A stretch of 64,000 nucleotides of DNA from Warburgia ugandensis (GCA_035236585.1 CP141128.1:33834684-33898683), one strand, 5' to 3'. Shown: positions 50,575 to 62,583, numbered from the stretch's first letter. Numbers and translations: made by a program. The notes: generated by a model not told the origin, from the sequence alone.

Positions 50575-52199
50575 TGTAACAACCCTCAATTTTGGGTCAT
50601 TTTTTATATGTTAAATCATAAATTTGATAAAGAGAAAATTTAGAATTTAATTTCATGGTAAATGGGGTTTTATGAAAATAACATCCGTGCAAACAAAAAA
50701 TTTGGACTCGAGACTGACAAATTTGGATTCTACATGTCAATACGAATTGAATGACTAATTTTACTCAAAACAGAGATTGCAGTAGAAGAATTACTAAATT
50801 AGAGGGGGTCAAAATTGATAATACTATCCCTCATTGTTTGTTTTTTGGACATGATACATGAAATGGGACTAGATGTGAGATGTTGGGGAGAGAAACCCTA
50901 GTGACCGTATCCACGTTGTCTTTCCCCTTCACCCAATTGCCAACTGCGATCTCCTTGCACCGGCACGTGCAGCCCTTCCCTAGGAAGATCTCCCTTTCAT
51001 CAACAACAAAGAGATTGGATTTCTCTATTTGTCCCCTCCTTCCAATCTCCTTTGCTAGAGTGAAGCCCTTCCTCGAGCAAATACCTATTTCCCTTCAAAC
51101 ACTGGTGCTGACAGAAACCCTTGTCGAGTTTTCTCCAGTGACTGGAAAACCCTCTGCTGACATGCCTAGATCTTTACCATTTTTTCGGTACCGATTTACT
51201 CTTCCTAGAACCCTTTATTTTTGGCACAAGTAGCGGCCTTATAGGCCAGTATAGTAGGGCATGAAGCCCCTCTCATCATCTGATCTACTCCCCTCTCCAG
51301 CTTGCTCTCCCACTGGAGTGGACCACCTTTGAAATCCCCATGCTAGCATAGCCTAACCCTTGTAAAAGGTTGGCACATCCCTCCCCCTTTGCCCCTCTCT
51401 ATCGGGTTCCCTTAAGCACAATTAGTCGGCACTTCAGCATGCACACAAGCTGAACACCTTGGCTGCCCAAATTCCCCTCAGTTTTGCCCTCTCTACAATC
51501 AGATTAGGAGGTGGCATCACCATAGCCTCTACTGGTCAGCGGTCTCCTCTCTCTCCTACATCCTCCATTGTGGCGAGTCAGAGTTGAATCAACTTGCTAA
51601 GTTAACTCACCGCAACTCATTTTGAGGGAAACAATTTGACCCAGTACGCCTTATTTTACTCCTTGAAATTCAACCTTTGATTCTGACCAATCCAGAAAGG
51701 ATCTTTGAGACCTGAGAGTACCCTTGCAATCCTTGCAATGCAAAGAACAAAACCCATCTTCCCATTCCTCGATCAGGAAAGATCCAACCATTGATTTGAC
51801 TAAACCTTTAATGGCAGGTCAGATTGTGTGATCTGTGATGATCTAACTTTGTTTTTTCTATCTAAATAGTCTGTTATAATCCTCATGAAGTGTAGATTAA
51901 AATTCATGTAAGATATTTTGGATATGAAATATTTGTGGAGATGATTTAGCAGATCTTAATCAATGACTGAGATCAACAGAAGATATAGGATAAAATTGTA
52001 TCCAATTTGATGATCCGAACTTTTTAGAATTATTAATTGGATTAATTAGTTAGAATTACTAAATTGTTATGTGATCTGGGCCAATTAGGTGGCGATCTTT
52101 GATGAGATCAGCATGGATGTTTGAGCTCGGGCATAATTGAGGCGATTGGTGGACGATCAAACTAAGCAAATAGTTGGATGTTATTTAGATGGACTTGTT

Positions 52200-52210
52200 T
52201 AAGGTAAGAT
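52200..52210 (+). promoter_or_regulatory. splice-donor-like motif in LTR B copy 2
   Basis: AAGGTAAGAT, kept from copy 1 (18645). Use as a donor is untested. Confidence 0.3.
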
Positions 52211-53199
52211 TATTGTCTTAATCATTTTATGATTGATTTGATTGTAATTAGATATGATTGAGCATGAGATTCATATATTAATGCTGATTAGTTTATTTAA
52301 ATGGTAAATTACTTAAGATGGATGTAATCTGAGCCTAATAGATCTAAAATATGCATTGATATAATTAAAAAGAAGGACCATATGGTTATGAGTGGGTCCA
52401 ATTGAGAATGATTTGAATTATTAGCCAATTAGGGTGGTCCCTACCTTGAGATTCCAAGGCTGGGAATCATTGGAATGTCTTGAATGTGATGTAATGAATA
52501 CGAAAGCATAATGTTTTGTAATTAAGAATCCACATTAGATAAATTGTACTTTAAGTATGATTGGATGCGATATATATCCGAGAGATGGAATTGTGGTGGA
52601 TTGTGCTAGAGTTGGGTCCGACTGAACTGACAGGTATAGACGAGTAGTACGTCGTCTGAGGTAGGTGATTACATTTGGAATTTTCCTTAATTTCATGGAT
52701 CATGACGTATTATTTGGAAACTTTGAGGCATGTGTTTTATGCCCTATCATGTTTTCATCAAAATGTATTCATTATACATGTTTGATACAATGAAATCTTA
52801 ATTTATATGATTATCCATGTTTTGACACATGACAATGTTTTTACCCTGTAGGTACTATGCACGGTGCCTTATTTGTCATGATATACATTTATATTATGAT
52901 GTGGACACAGATTCTTATTTACTTTTGATGAATGCATATCCATGTATTTCTCATGCTGTGCATGCCATGGTGATTAGATTTGATATTATTTTATTTAGGC
53001 AAAAAGCATGCTTTGAGTATTATTAGTGTTTCTTTCAGACTTATGAGTTTTCATGCATTATTTATTATGGATGCTTTATGATTTTAACATGCCTTGTAAA
53101 TTATTTACTCTATGAGACTAGCCGTGATGTTGATATCCCATGTAGACTATTTTATTGCATGTTTTATTACTTGTAATCACCTACACAAGCAATAACTTA

Positions 53200-53230
53200 C
53201 GGAGGCATTGCTTTGTTTGCAATGCCTCCG
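53200..53230 (+). repeat. LTR hairpin, family B (12-bp stem)
   Basis: Perfect arms CGGAGGCATTGC and GCAATGCCTCCG around a 7-base loop. The flanks (AAGCAATAACTTA before, GATATAGAGA after) match those of the family A hairpin (AAGCATAGCTTG and GATACAGAGA), yet the arms differ. Position and pairing are conserved while the sequence is not. Confidence 0.75.
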
Positions 53231-53607
53231 ATATAGAGAGTAGCAACAGCTTTGACACACTGATAGAGTAGGCAAAAGTGATGGTAGTTCCTAGTGAAGT
53301 ATTGAGGACATTTCAGAAATGATAAGGTTTGTTTAGGATCTCACTTTGGCTATTGTTTATGGACTATATATTAATATAAATTGCAATGTGACCTAGATGT
53401 AAGGATAAGTATTTATGTTGGATGTGATGGCTCTGCATGGACGAACCTAGGTAATGTCATCATATCTTGATTTCTTACCATTGTTGGAGTATACATTTTT
53501 ATTGAATATAGTATTTGATTTGAATGGATGAGTGTGGAGACTTAGTCTCCCAAGTGTCGTGTCATGTATTGTATTTCTTAGGTAGGTTTTTCTGGCATGT
53601 GTGACAT

Positions 53608-53694
53608 GCAATGGTCCAAAATACAAAGGAGATTGTTGGATATTTAGTAGAAATGGAATATTATTTCACCCTTATCGAAATGGTTTTTTCGGTG
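53608..53694 (+). other. short junction, no gene seen
   Basis: Sequence between the probable LTR B end and the LTR E fragment. The small frame across 53611-53829 has no recognisable motif. Confidence 0.4.
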
Positions 53695-54970
53695 AGTTTC
53701 ACCTGTGAACTTGATTCGATAAACTCAATTGGGAACCATCTCAAGGATAGCTTAGATGGAAGATATGAGCCATTTGATGATCTTATGGGACCTCAAAACA
53801 TTAAAAAGGGTGAAAATAGTAAAATTTAGAGCTATCCTAGATGCTGATCAGAGATGGAGATGATTGGACAGTCCAGATCAAACTATCTCATCTCTGCTGG
53901 TCCAAACTGCTCCCAAGATGCATCCTGGAACATATCTTGGACACGCACGATCTTGGTGCAGCTCCACACATGCACACCATGTGCAGGGCAATTGTAGCTC
54001 GATTGGGATGTCACTGCGTTTGAGGAAGCAAGACCATCCTAGTGCGTTACAATCACCAAGATGCACAGTTGCATTTTGGAATGTGTACCCATTCTGGTGC
54101 ATGTGAAACACAAAATCTCTAATTCAAAAGGCTATACAAGTTCAATTTATGATCAAAAAGGTCTGTTGTATTTATCTTAGCAACACAGACCTAATTATAC
54201 AATGAAATTTATGATCAGAGAACAGTTTTAACTAATCATGACCTAGAAACTATAAAAATCTCATAGATTTATAAGATCAATGATGATCAAACCACAAAAA
54301 GTGATCAATTGGATAATTTAGCATATCTATATACCCAGATCAATCCTGAATTAAGAATATTAACATTTGGATCATATATGTAACCATTGATAGATAGGAT
54401 TGGAGTGTAGATTGATTATCTAGGCTGTTGATCTGTGAAGTTGATTAATTATCTATGGAGAATGGAAAATAATAGTTAGATTCTTATCCTTAATTTATGC
54501 CCAGGCCCCCAAAAAGAGCTTGAAGGAGACCAAGTATACGAACTAAAAAAAACACGAACAACACCAAAGTGATATCCTTGAGGTAAGTAGTCTGATGCTA
54601 CTATGTTTCAACTGAACTTCAACACAAATGATTTCCTTGAAACTATTTTCATGTTTAGTATGTTTTTGAAATAACAACGTGGAGTAGTCATGCATGTAAG
54701 TCTATATACATGATTTTATGGAACCTAAGTTTGGTTAGCCTTCTAAATACTTATGTATATGGCATTCTTATAATGGCCATGCAATTTATTCTCATGATTC
54801 GTAATCTTAATTGAAAATACTATTGCTTATATCTTTCATGGTCCATTTTTATTCTTGAATGATAGGAGAAATTCATATATGCATTACTTGTATGTTTTGA
54901 AATAGGTTGCATAAATTATATGATTTAGTAGCTACTAAATACTTCATAATCCTATGTTGCTTGAATTTGG
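53695..54970 (+). mobile_element. LTR E fragment, forward orientation
   Basis: Aligns with the minus strand of 36000-36720 (element E): shared blocks include GGGAACCATCTCAA, AGCTTAGATGG, GACAGTCCA or similar, AGGCTATACAAGTT and GACCTAATT. The first 700 or so bases of the LTR are missing. Further right it holds an AGGTAAGTAG donor-like motif at 54580 and ends near the CA microsatellite. Confidence 0.65.
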
Positions 54971-54986
54971 CACGCATGCACGGACA

Positions 54987-55010
54987 CTCACACACACACA
55001 CACACATATT
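54987..55010 (+). repeat. CA microsatellite
   Basis: (CA)n run of about ten repeats, the counterpart of 20096-20130. Confidence 0.85.
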
Positions 55011-55229
55011 TGTTTAGACTAGGGAGCTAGTGGGCTAAGAGGTTGTACGGGTTTGGCCTCTAGGCCTTTAATCACCAAATGTGGCTGGTCTCTAGATACT
55101 AGAGACATATGATTCAAAGAGCTGGTCATGAGTATAGTGGTCCCTATGATTTTGGTTTTGCGTCACCATGTATAATGCTTTGTGATGGTCTTTAGAAATA
55201 ACATCTATTTTCCAAAAGGATTTTCAGAG
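55011..55229 (+). mobile_element. LTR or leader remnant before gag, copy 2
   Basis: Counterpart of 20131-20339 with high similarity, including TAGGGAGC and GGCTAAGAGG. Confidence 0.5.
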
Positions 55230-55500
55230 AGCATAGGTAGATAGGAAAGAGAAGGAGAAGAAGGCCAACATCAGTGGACAATTCAACAAAGGCAAAAGAC
55301 ACATTCAGTCTTCTGGATCTCAACACCCACACAAACGACAATTCGACAATAAAGTAAGAACACTAAAATCTAGAGCTTGCCCCTATGTAACAATATCATC
55401 TAGGCAAACGTTGCACCTCAACCCATTTCAAATGTTTTATCTATGAAGAAACAGGACATATAACCATAAATTGACCATGCTTGGTCAAAGTAGCTCTATT
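55230..55500 (+). pseudogene. Ty3/gypsy gag relic with zinc knuckle, copy 2
   Basis: Counterpart of 20340-20620. One frame gives KKANISGQFNKGKRHIQS and continues openly through PHKRQFD. The knuckle reads CFIYEETGHITIN then a stop: here the second Cys is Tyr while the His is kept, the reverse of copy 1, but both copies share the stop in place of the last Cys. The parent was therefore already dead when the segment was duplicated. Confidence 0.75.
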
Positions 55501-55637
55501 CATCATGCTTTTTGGGTGTATGAAAGAAAAACCTGCAACTCTGGTTGCTAGTGACACTTTCTTGTGAATTTGTACTTTTATATATCATTAAATTCTTAAC
55601 TAATTTTATCTTGTAATATCTTGGTATGAAGGTAATT
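55501..55637 (+). other. decayed retroelement tail, shared with copy 1
   Basis: Matches 20621-20758 and ends at the same GGTATGAAGGTAATTAA, after which the two segments part. This marks the right end of the duplicated segment. Confidence 0.5.
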
Positions 55638-55820
55638 AATTGCTCTTTGAAGCGAACCAACAATTCCCTAATCACCACATCCTTTGGCATACCCCCTGTT
55701 GCGATGATTCTCCCCTCTATGATTTCATCATAAAGTGTTGTCTTCAAACACACTGTCCATATGTTCGCCACGAACAGGACTAGGTGTCGTAGGGACTCTC
55801 TCCTTTCTTTTGCATGGCAG
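55638..55820 (-). pseudogene. possible truncated host-gene exon, unknown product
   Basis: An open minus-strand stretch of about 60 codons that does not look like retroelement or satellite. It follows a good acceptor (TTTTTCAG just right of 55820). In the open frame it contains ESLRHLVLFVANIWTVCLK and later IEGRIIATGGMPKDVVIREL, with mixed composition typical of a real protein. I do not recognise the family. Another frame from the same acceptor is open for about 30 codons, so the frame is uncertain. At 55637 it is cut by the retroelement segment with no splice donor, so any gene here is broken. It could instead be a captured gene fragment. Confidence 0.3.
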
Positions 55821-56951
55821 CTGAAAAATGTCTCCAATATAACATACCAATAAGAGGATGCATAAAAATAATATATTTGAAGTATTAATGTATGGATGAC
55901 AACTACTTCTGCTTCTTCCCTATGGATTCTACCAAAAAAGACTCTACAGCTATATTTTTAGAAACTTAATTGTTACTATTTTTCTACATGATGCTTTTTA
56001 ATTGTGCTTTAAAGCAGGAAACTGTGTTCACAACGTGTTCAGACCAAAAAAAATATAAAAGTTGCAATCATCAAGGGGGTAAATGTTTTGAATTCTTACT
56101 TCCAACATCTCATAGTTAGATAATAACAATCATGGAGCTTAGCAGATGCTCAACGAGAACATGGCTAAAGCAATAAATACAAGTAAATAAACGAGCAACA
56201 TAACATTTTAATTCTGAGACGGAGTTCATTCCTAATAGGAGAACAACATATATAACAGATACAACAGAACTCCATCTTGTAGATAGAACAGAACAATTAT
56301 GGAGCCTAGAACATGTTTAATGAGAACATGGCTGAAGCAATACAAACATGAAACTAAACGAAGACTGATTACATAACCGATTACTTAACTGCAGATATAA
56401 CATGTGCAAACATAGAGTGATCAAATTATCTAGTGGGCCACCGAATAATCCACCTGATCAATGGATTCTAACAACAGCATGGATTAACCTTTTAAGCAAA
56501 ACTATAAACAACACTATCAATTAGCTCTCTGTCTTCAACAAAGATAACTAAAAGCAAGAATAAACAACATAGTAGAAGCATCTTTCCCTCAAGCTTTGAA
56601 GCTTAGTAGCAGTGAAAAAATTGTATTTATTTTTCATGATATTATGCATGGATGAGAAAGATCATGGCTAATAACTATTTATCCGATTATCTCTTTCCTA
56701 CTTTTGATAAATCACCTAGAGCTCTTACGTGTGGAAGATTACAATGAACACTATAAAAATGTGCTGCAAAATAATTAACCATGCATCCCCATTACCTTCC
56801 AAGGGGAAATGCTCTCCATGGTTATATACTCCACGGATTTACCCTTCAATTTGAACACAAATGGTGAAATGCACAACAAATCCCAGAACAAGAACAACAT
56901 TAGTAGAAATCATTCCACAAGAAACGACGTTTCACCGTAGAAAAAACATAC
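55821..56951 (-). other. possible intron, T-rich on the minus strand
   Basis: Bounded on the minus strand by GTATGTTTTTT (56951) and TTTTTCAG (55821), and rich in T as plant introns are. An ATG followed by seven codons and a GGTAATG donor lies near 56820 and could be an extra small exon. No repeat of the window is seen here, so this 1.1 kb is the most unique DNA in the window. Confidence 0.25.
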
Positions 56952-57188
56952 CTTGGAGACGTGAGAGAGAAGGAGAGAGAGACGAGACAAGATTGCAAGG
57001 AAGAAGCAAACTGGGTTTTGTGCCCAAGCAAATCTAAGGTTTTCAGAAATGAAAAACTGACAAACCCCTCTCTTGCCCTAGACGAACACCCTCTCTGTCG
57101 CCTAACAACAAAAACTGGAAAAGGAACATTATGGATTGATGAAACTGGCGAATACGAAAAATGTTGAACCCTCCTCTCTCACCCTACA
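56952..57188 (-). other. possible 5' UTR exon of a broken gene
   Basis: On the minus strand this ends CTCTCTCACGTCTCCAAG directly before GTATGT. CT-rich leaders with a donor like this are common in plant 5' UTR exons. The right edge is the insertion point of the LTR A element at 57189, which would have separated it from its promoter. Confidence 0.25.
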
Positions 57189-57593
57189 AGTGACAACCCC
57201 AATTTTTGTAACACGTTTTGTAATGTATTTTGAAAGGCAGGGCCCTTAAGAGTGTAAATTTTTTTTGCAAAACAAAGCAGCAGAAATTCTTTTCTTTAAA
57301 ACTTGTTTTGAAAACTCAAGTCACCACTTTATACATAATAAAAGTACAATTTGTGTACAAAATAAAATTTCATTGAAGGAATATATTTTTATTAAACTCC
57401 AGGATCCATCCAGTGATTCACAGTACAGCCAAATCTAGTACAATACTTATCCAAATTACATAATCCAAAACTCAAGCTCACCATACAATAAAACTTTCAA
57501 CAAAGAAAAATACATGTCTTCAAGGGTATACCTTGAAGATTATTCTCTTTAAGTCTTCTATCGTCTTTAGCTCCTAACTCTCCTCCCCTGTAT

Positions 57594-57624
57594 CTGAGAT
57601 ATTGCAACAAGTACAATATCTCAG
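57594..57624 (-). repeat. LTR hairpin, family A copy 3 (shortened)
   Basis: CTGAGATATTG and CAATATCTCAG remain, but the stem tip and loop lost nine bases compared with copies 1 and 2; pairing of 11 bp is kept. Confidence 0.65.
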
Positions 57625-60600
57625 CAAGCAATGCTTGGTAGGGGATTCAAGAAACATAACATTAACAATGTAATTCCAATACTTCATAATCCCATTATCC
57701 TTAAACATACTCTTTACTTTGTAAGTTATGTATATCTATATACATACATACCCTTCATGGATAAACCAGTTAAATTTGTGAAAGTAGTCAAATATCATTC
57801 CCAACTAAGCTAATTAATTCTCTTCGTTTTGAGAATTTAGTATTACAACTAATCTTATGCTGGGAATTTTCTTTCTTGAGAAATATTGGTAATATATAAT
57901 TACCTAGCATTTCTTTATGCTACAACATAAGGCATTTCCCTATGCCTATTCTCATACGCATCATAGTACAAAATAATTAGAAAGGTTGCTATGTTGCAGT
58001 CTGATCCGTACTAGCGAGCTCGGATAGCTGCCCTGTTCACCACTGATACCATGGTGAAAAATATTATGTCACTGCCCATATGGGGGGGCAAGACTTTTGC
58101 AGTGGTGGCCTTCCCATAATTTCCACCACCCAACTTTTAACCTCTCTTAGGGCAAGGTATCATCACATCATCAAATGTCAAAGAGCAAGTGGCCAAACCC
58201 TCATAACTCCTCTAGCAATAGCATTCTCGTAGGCTTATGCCTATTAAAAGAAACTCACAAGCCTCCAAGCTTGTATGTAAAATAGATTTCATATATATCA
58301 GACCATAAGTTTGTTTACTTAGGGTTGAAATATTTCCTAGTTCCCTATTCACTTATAGTTTAGTCCTTAACCATCTTATATGTGTTTGGTTGGATCATAA
58401 GGTTTTCAAGAGATTTAATATAAGCATTAACATTACTCTTGTCAACATAAGATCATGAGTACAATCATGTATATCTCATGTAAATGTATTCATCAAATCC
58501 TCCTACCTTTAAGGATTGATCTCTTTTCCCCAATCTTCCATGATCCTAACTGATGTATGTAATCTGTACATCCATACATATTGTCAATATATAAATTATG
58601 AACAATCCTATTGATCACTAGATCTGATGTTTAGAATGATCTTTAGATCATTCATATCTAAGTATTTTTTCTATCTCTAAGTCTTTGTATGTCCATCTCC
58701 TTGATCTTGATCTTTCATAGATCCATTAATTGACAATCTACACGTGTTGATAAAGATCAAGGTCCTAGATCTTCTACCATCTAGTTTTTCTTTGATCTAA
58801 GTTAAGTTATTGGATCATCCCTAAGGAGGATGATCTTGGTTTTCTTCCTTGAATCATCTTTGATCAAGGGTTTGGATTATCTAATCTAATGAACTATAAC
58901 AAGTGTACTAATAAACTTGCATACTCAGTACAATATAGTATTCTTATTCTTATTGTTCTTGATCATCCAAGATCTAATGGATCTTGTTTGATCATCCTTA
59001 TCTCACTTACTATTTTTATTAGGGTTAGGTAATTTACTAACCTTTTATGCTTTTATTATAATTATTCAACTAGTTAATGTGCTGGTTGAAGGTAACTTAT
59101 TTAAGCCTAAATCTAGACTGCTCCTCTTATTTCCAATTGGCTAAGGCTTACTAGCTGAATGGGTGAACACAAAGTGGTTACTTCAATCCTCATGTAAGGA
59201 GGCGTTTAGACCTAACAAACGTCAACGGAAGGTAGGGGAAGAGCGAGGCTCTACTAGATAACCCCCTTAACCACTATGTTCATCATTCCTAGAATGACCA
59301 TAGCTCAATCTTTCATAAGGTTCCTATAAGCATGTTTACCCTAAGTACTCTTTCTAATGGATTTTAATTAAGTCCATGAATATTTATAATGTCATTCATG
59401 GGGTTTATTATTCTTTTCCTAATTTGGGCCAAGGATTTGATAATCCTTATATTGTCCTACTAATTATAGCCCTTACTAATTAAGTCCAAAGTACTCCATT
59501 CTTATTTGTGTCATGAAACTCTACTTTCTCATTAGAATACATTTTTGATGTTTTATGCTCTTTATCTCATAACAAGTACATCTACTAATAACATTTAACC
59601 ATAAATGAATTATAAATTCAAAGCATAAAACTACATAATTTAACATTTAATGATAATGAGGCAAGGTACTTAAAATAATTAAATCGAGCACCTTATGATA
59701 ACAATGAAATCACATATCATGCTAAAGTCTAAATGTTATACTAGCATGCTTTATAACGCAATCATATTTAAAATTCTGTTATATAAAATGAAACTAATTA
59801 CATTAACATTTTTAGAAACCTTTACTTTTGATCCAACCATTTGATCTTAGATCTTTTCCTTTGATTAAGGGTATTAGTTATATTTAGAGGATTTTCTTTA
59901 TTAAGGTCCAAAGATCATATTGATCTATTTTTGTCATAATCCATCCATGATTTCATTGGATTTCATCATATCAACATTCATTCTATCCATCCCAAAGATC
60001 TGATCACACTTGATCTCATTGATCAAGTGGGTCCCTTTGTATTTTTAGGGTGTTTCTACCATAATGGGTAGATCCCTTAATATATGTCATATATGTCTAA
60101 ATAAACCATAGATGTCACTTTATTTCAATAGTATATCATTAGTAAAATATTTTTCCAAGATCTGATTATCTCAGATCTTGAAGATCTAGGTAATTGAAAA
60201 CTTATTTCTTTAATACAGAAAGTTCTATTATATAATTTCTAGCTTTTATCATTTCATCAGAAAATAGAGGTTTCAAGATTTCCATAGCTTCTTTCCGATC
60301 TCAATTTGGAGTTCAGATGACTCCAGAATGTGCTCTGAAAGTTCACAGTCCTTCTTAGGGCTTGGATTTGATCTGAGCGCAAGGAACGGACGGCCCAGAT
60401 TAGTTGGGTGGAACGCGTTCAGTCCGTCGGGCACTTCCTTTGCAATGAAATGAGGAAGCGCCCACACGGGGCATCCATGGACGTGCGCGGGACGTCGTTC
60501 GTCCGATTGGGAGATCGAACAGTTCGTTTGGACTATTCAATCAATCCCTTCTCAATTGAGGGACCAAACCTTCTCTGATCATTGTGAAAATTCTGCCCTA

Positions 60601-60977
60601 GGAGTTTTGGACCCTTCTAGATCTATGTGTCCAATTTAAAAGAAATACCCTTTGATGAAGATATGGCCCAAGATCCACCTTTCTTGCAAATTCCCGTTGT
60701 TTGAACTATTGGATCTTGAAATTGCCTTGGGGGTTTTGTAGAATAGATATGGTGGGAAGTTTTGGAAGGTAAAATTGATGAAATTAGATCCAGAACAGAG
60801 TGCCTAATTGATTTTTGGTCTCTTGTTCCAATCTTAAAAAAAAAAAGGAAATTGAAAAGAGAGATACCTCTTGGAAATTTTAGGTTTTTGGGAAGGGATC
60901 TAGGTCTAATTTTTCAGGGAGAGTGAAGAAAATTTTGTGGGGATTTTATGAGAATTTTTGGAGAGTTTTTGGGGTTG

Positions 60978-60987
60978 TATTTATAGG
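60978..60987 (-). promoter_or_regulatory. TATA box of LTR A copy 3
   Basis: CCTATAAATA on the minus strand, about 613 bp into the LTR, identical to the solo LTR's motif. Confidence 0.6.
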
Positions 60988-61602
60988 CATTTTGGTCATT
61001 TTTTCATGATTATAATAATTTTTTTTTTATTAAATAGCATGAAAGTCTCCCATGCTCTATTTTTTCTTCCCCGTGCTCCATTTTTCTTTCCCAAGACTAG
61101 CTGATGTTTGTTGACCCATGAATTCACATGGGCTTCTCATAAGATTCATTTTTGGGTCCCTTGTGGGCCTCATGTGAGCCCCACATGGTGTAAAAAGATT
61201 GTTTTGCCATTTATGTATAAAATTTTGGGTTTTATTGCCATGATCTCGGATTTGAGTGTACTTAGTGGCGTTGGATTCGTATTTCTTAGTACATTCTAAA
61301 TTTTGATGTCTCATATTTTTATTTTTGGGAGACTTTGATTTTTTGGGTAAAATAACTATTTTACCCTTTTGTCCAAGAAATGAAAAAACTTAAGGATTTT
61401 TCATCCGAATTCAGAATTTGTCTTGCTTACAATCATTTTGAAGGGTTTGCTAAGTTTAATTTCAATTTTACTTGTCTTATTATTTGATTATACTTTTATA
61501 AAATGTATATTCTAAATAACCCTAATATTTTAGCCCGAAATATTTGAAACTCAAAATTTATTGATTTTCTCAATCAATTACAAAAATTGGGGTAATTATA
61601 AT

Positions 61603-61614
61603 CTTCCCCCCTTA
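61603..61614 (-). other. polypurine tract of family A element
   Basis: TAAGGGGGGAAG on the minus strand, just before the LTR start. Confidence 0.85.
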
Positions 61615-62227
61615 CGATAATTTTGTCCTCGAAATTTGTAATACAACTCACTTAGGATTTTTCACAATTCTTTCATAGCCTTACACATGTGGCCTTGCCA
61701 CTTGTGGAAATTCTATTTCCTTTCGTTCTTCTCAAAGGTGAAAATACTCATCCGTGACTAACCTTAATAATGCACTATATACTAAAGCTAGTTCTTACTA
61801 GAATTTCCCAAAAAACAAGGATTAATAACTCTTATTGAGTTCTCCCTTTTTGTTTCAAAATCTTCCATTTCACTTGACTGGTAAATTTCACCAATCTTTT
61901 CATACTTCACAATTTTCCATCATACCTTCTATTGCTCATCCTCACTCTTTTTCAACATATAAAGTTTTGACATAGCTTTCCTACTATGTATCAACATATA
62001 AAGTTTGGACATAGCTTTCCTACTATGTATAGTCCTTAGACTTCCTATAATACATATTGATTAGATTCTATAACTTCAACTATTGTTCTTTGTAACAACC
62101 TTCCAATCTTTGGAAGTAATTTTCTATTTTCTTATTCTTCCATCATTTGGAAGTGTATACTTTATTTCTTCTCTACAGTTCATACTTCTTTATTATTTCC
62201 TTCTATTGACAACTTCTTGTCAAATTC
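61615..62227 (-). pseudogene. integrase tail relic of family A element
   Basis: Minus-strand end of pol. Just before the polypurine tract it reads NFEDKIIVRG, matching the usual plant gypsy ending of the NFEDEI type. The rest, up to 62227, has no readable integrase motif and many stops. It contains a 39-bp tandem duplication. It is cut at 62228 by the start of LTR C. Confidence 0.6.
61952..62029 (+). repeat. 39-bp tandem duplication
   Basis: Two nearly identical copies (starts 61952 and 61991) with TCAACATATAAAGTTT and ATAGCTTTCCTACTATGTA; about one mismatch, so it is recent. Confidence 0.9.
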
Positions 62228-62573
62228 TGTAATGCCCGAACAATTTACGTCATTTTTAACAAAAATTGGACATTTTATGGGAAATAAATTCTGTTAAATG
62301 TTTTACTTTATTTAAAATATTAAATAAATAAATTTATGAGGAAACATGGTACCATTAGATTCTACTCAAAAAATGGAATCCAACGCCTCAGGGGCAGCTC
62401 TGTAATTTAAATAGAAAACGAAAAAGAGCGAAAAACGCAGGGGCTGTTTTGATAACGGCACCCCCTGTCGTCTTCCACCTCTAGACTTCTCTAGAAAACC
62501 CTTTTCTCCCAATTTCTCCAGAACACACCAGGGGAAATGGCGGCACTGCCATTGAGGAGCACCGCCTTCTCCA

Positions 62574-62583
62574 CTCTATAAAA
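62574..62583 (+). promoter_or_regulatory. TATA box of LTR C
   Basis: CTCTATAAAA about 350 bp into the LTR, followed by a C-rich stretch. It fits the strong plant TATA consensus, so transcription would start near 62605. Confidence 0.6.

Larger units (their letters stand above)
50575..53607 (+). mobile_element. Ty3/gypsy LTR, family B copy 2
   Basis: Starts TGTAACAACCCTCAATTTTG and runs through the CT-rich block, the conserved ACGT/GAGGTAGGTG block (about 52639-52686) and a hairpin (53200-53230). It probably ends near GTGTGACA at 53607, where TGGTCCAAA could be a decayed primer site. Compared with copy 1 about 600 bp are missing near 52848. The 130 bp of array before it match those before copy 1, so both came from one duplicated segment. 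Confidence 0.75.
57189..61600 (-). mobile_element. Ty3/gypsy 3' LTR, family A copy 3, reversed, 4412 bp
   Basis: Minus-strand LTR A. Its start (61600) reads TATAATTACCCCAATTTTTG, a decayed TGTAACNACCCC, and its end (57189) is a decayed GTTGTCACT. A polypurine tract and integrase tail lie immediately right, so this is the 3' LTR of an element whose other end is lost. It aligns with copies 1 and 2, including hairpin, TATA box and the TTTGGCCAC block near 58180. Confidence 0.85.
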
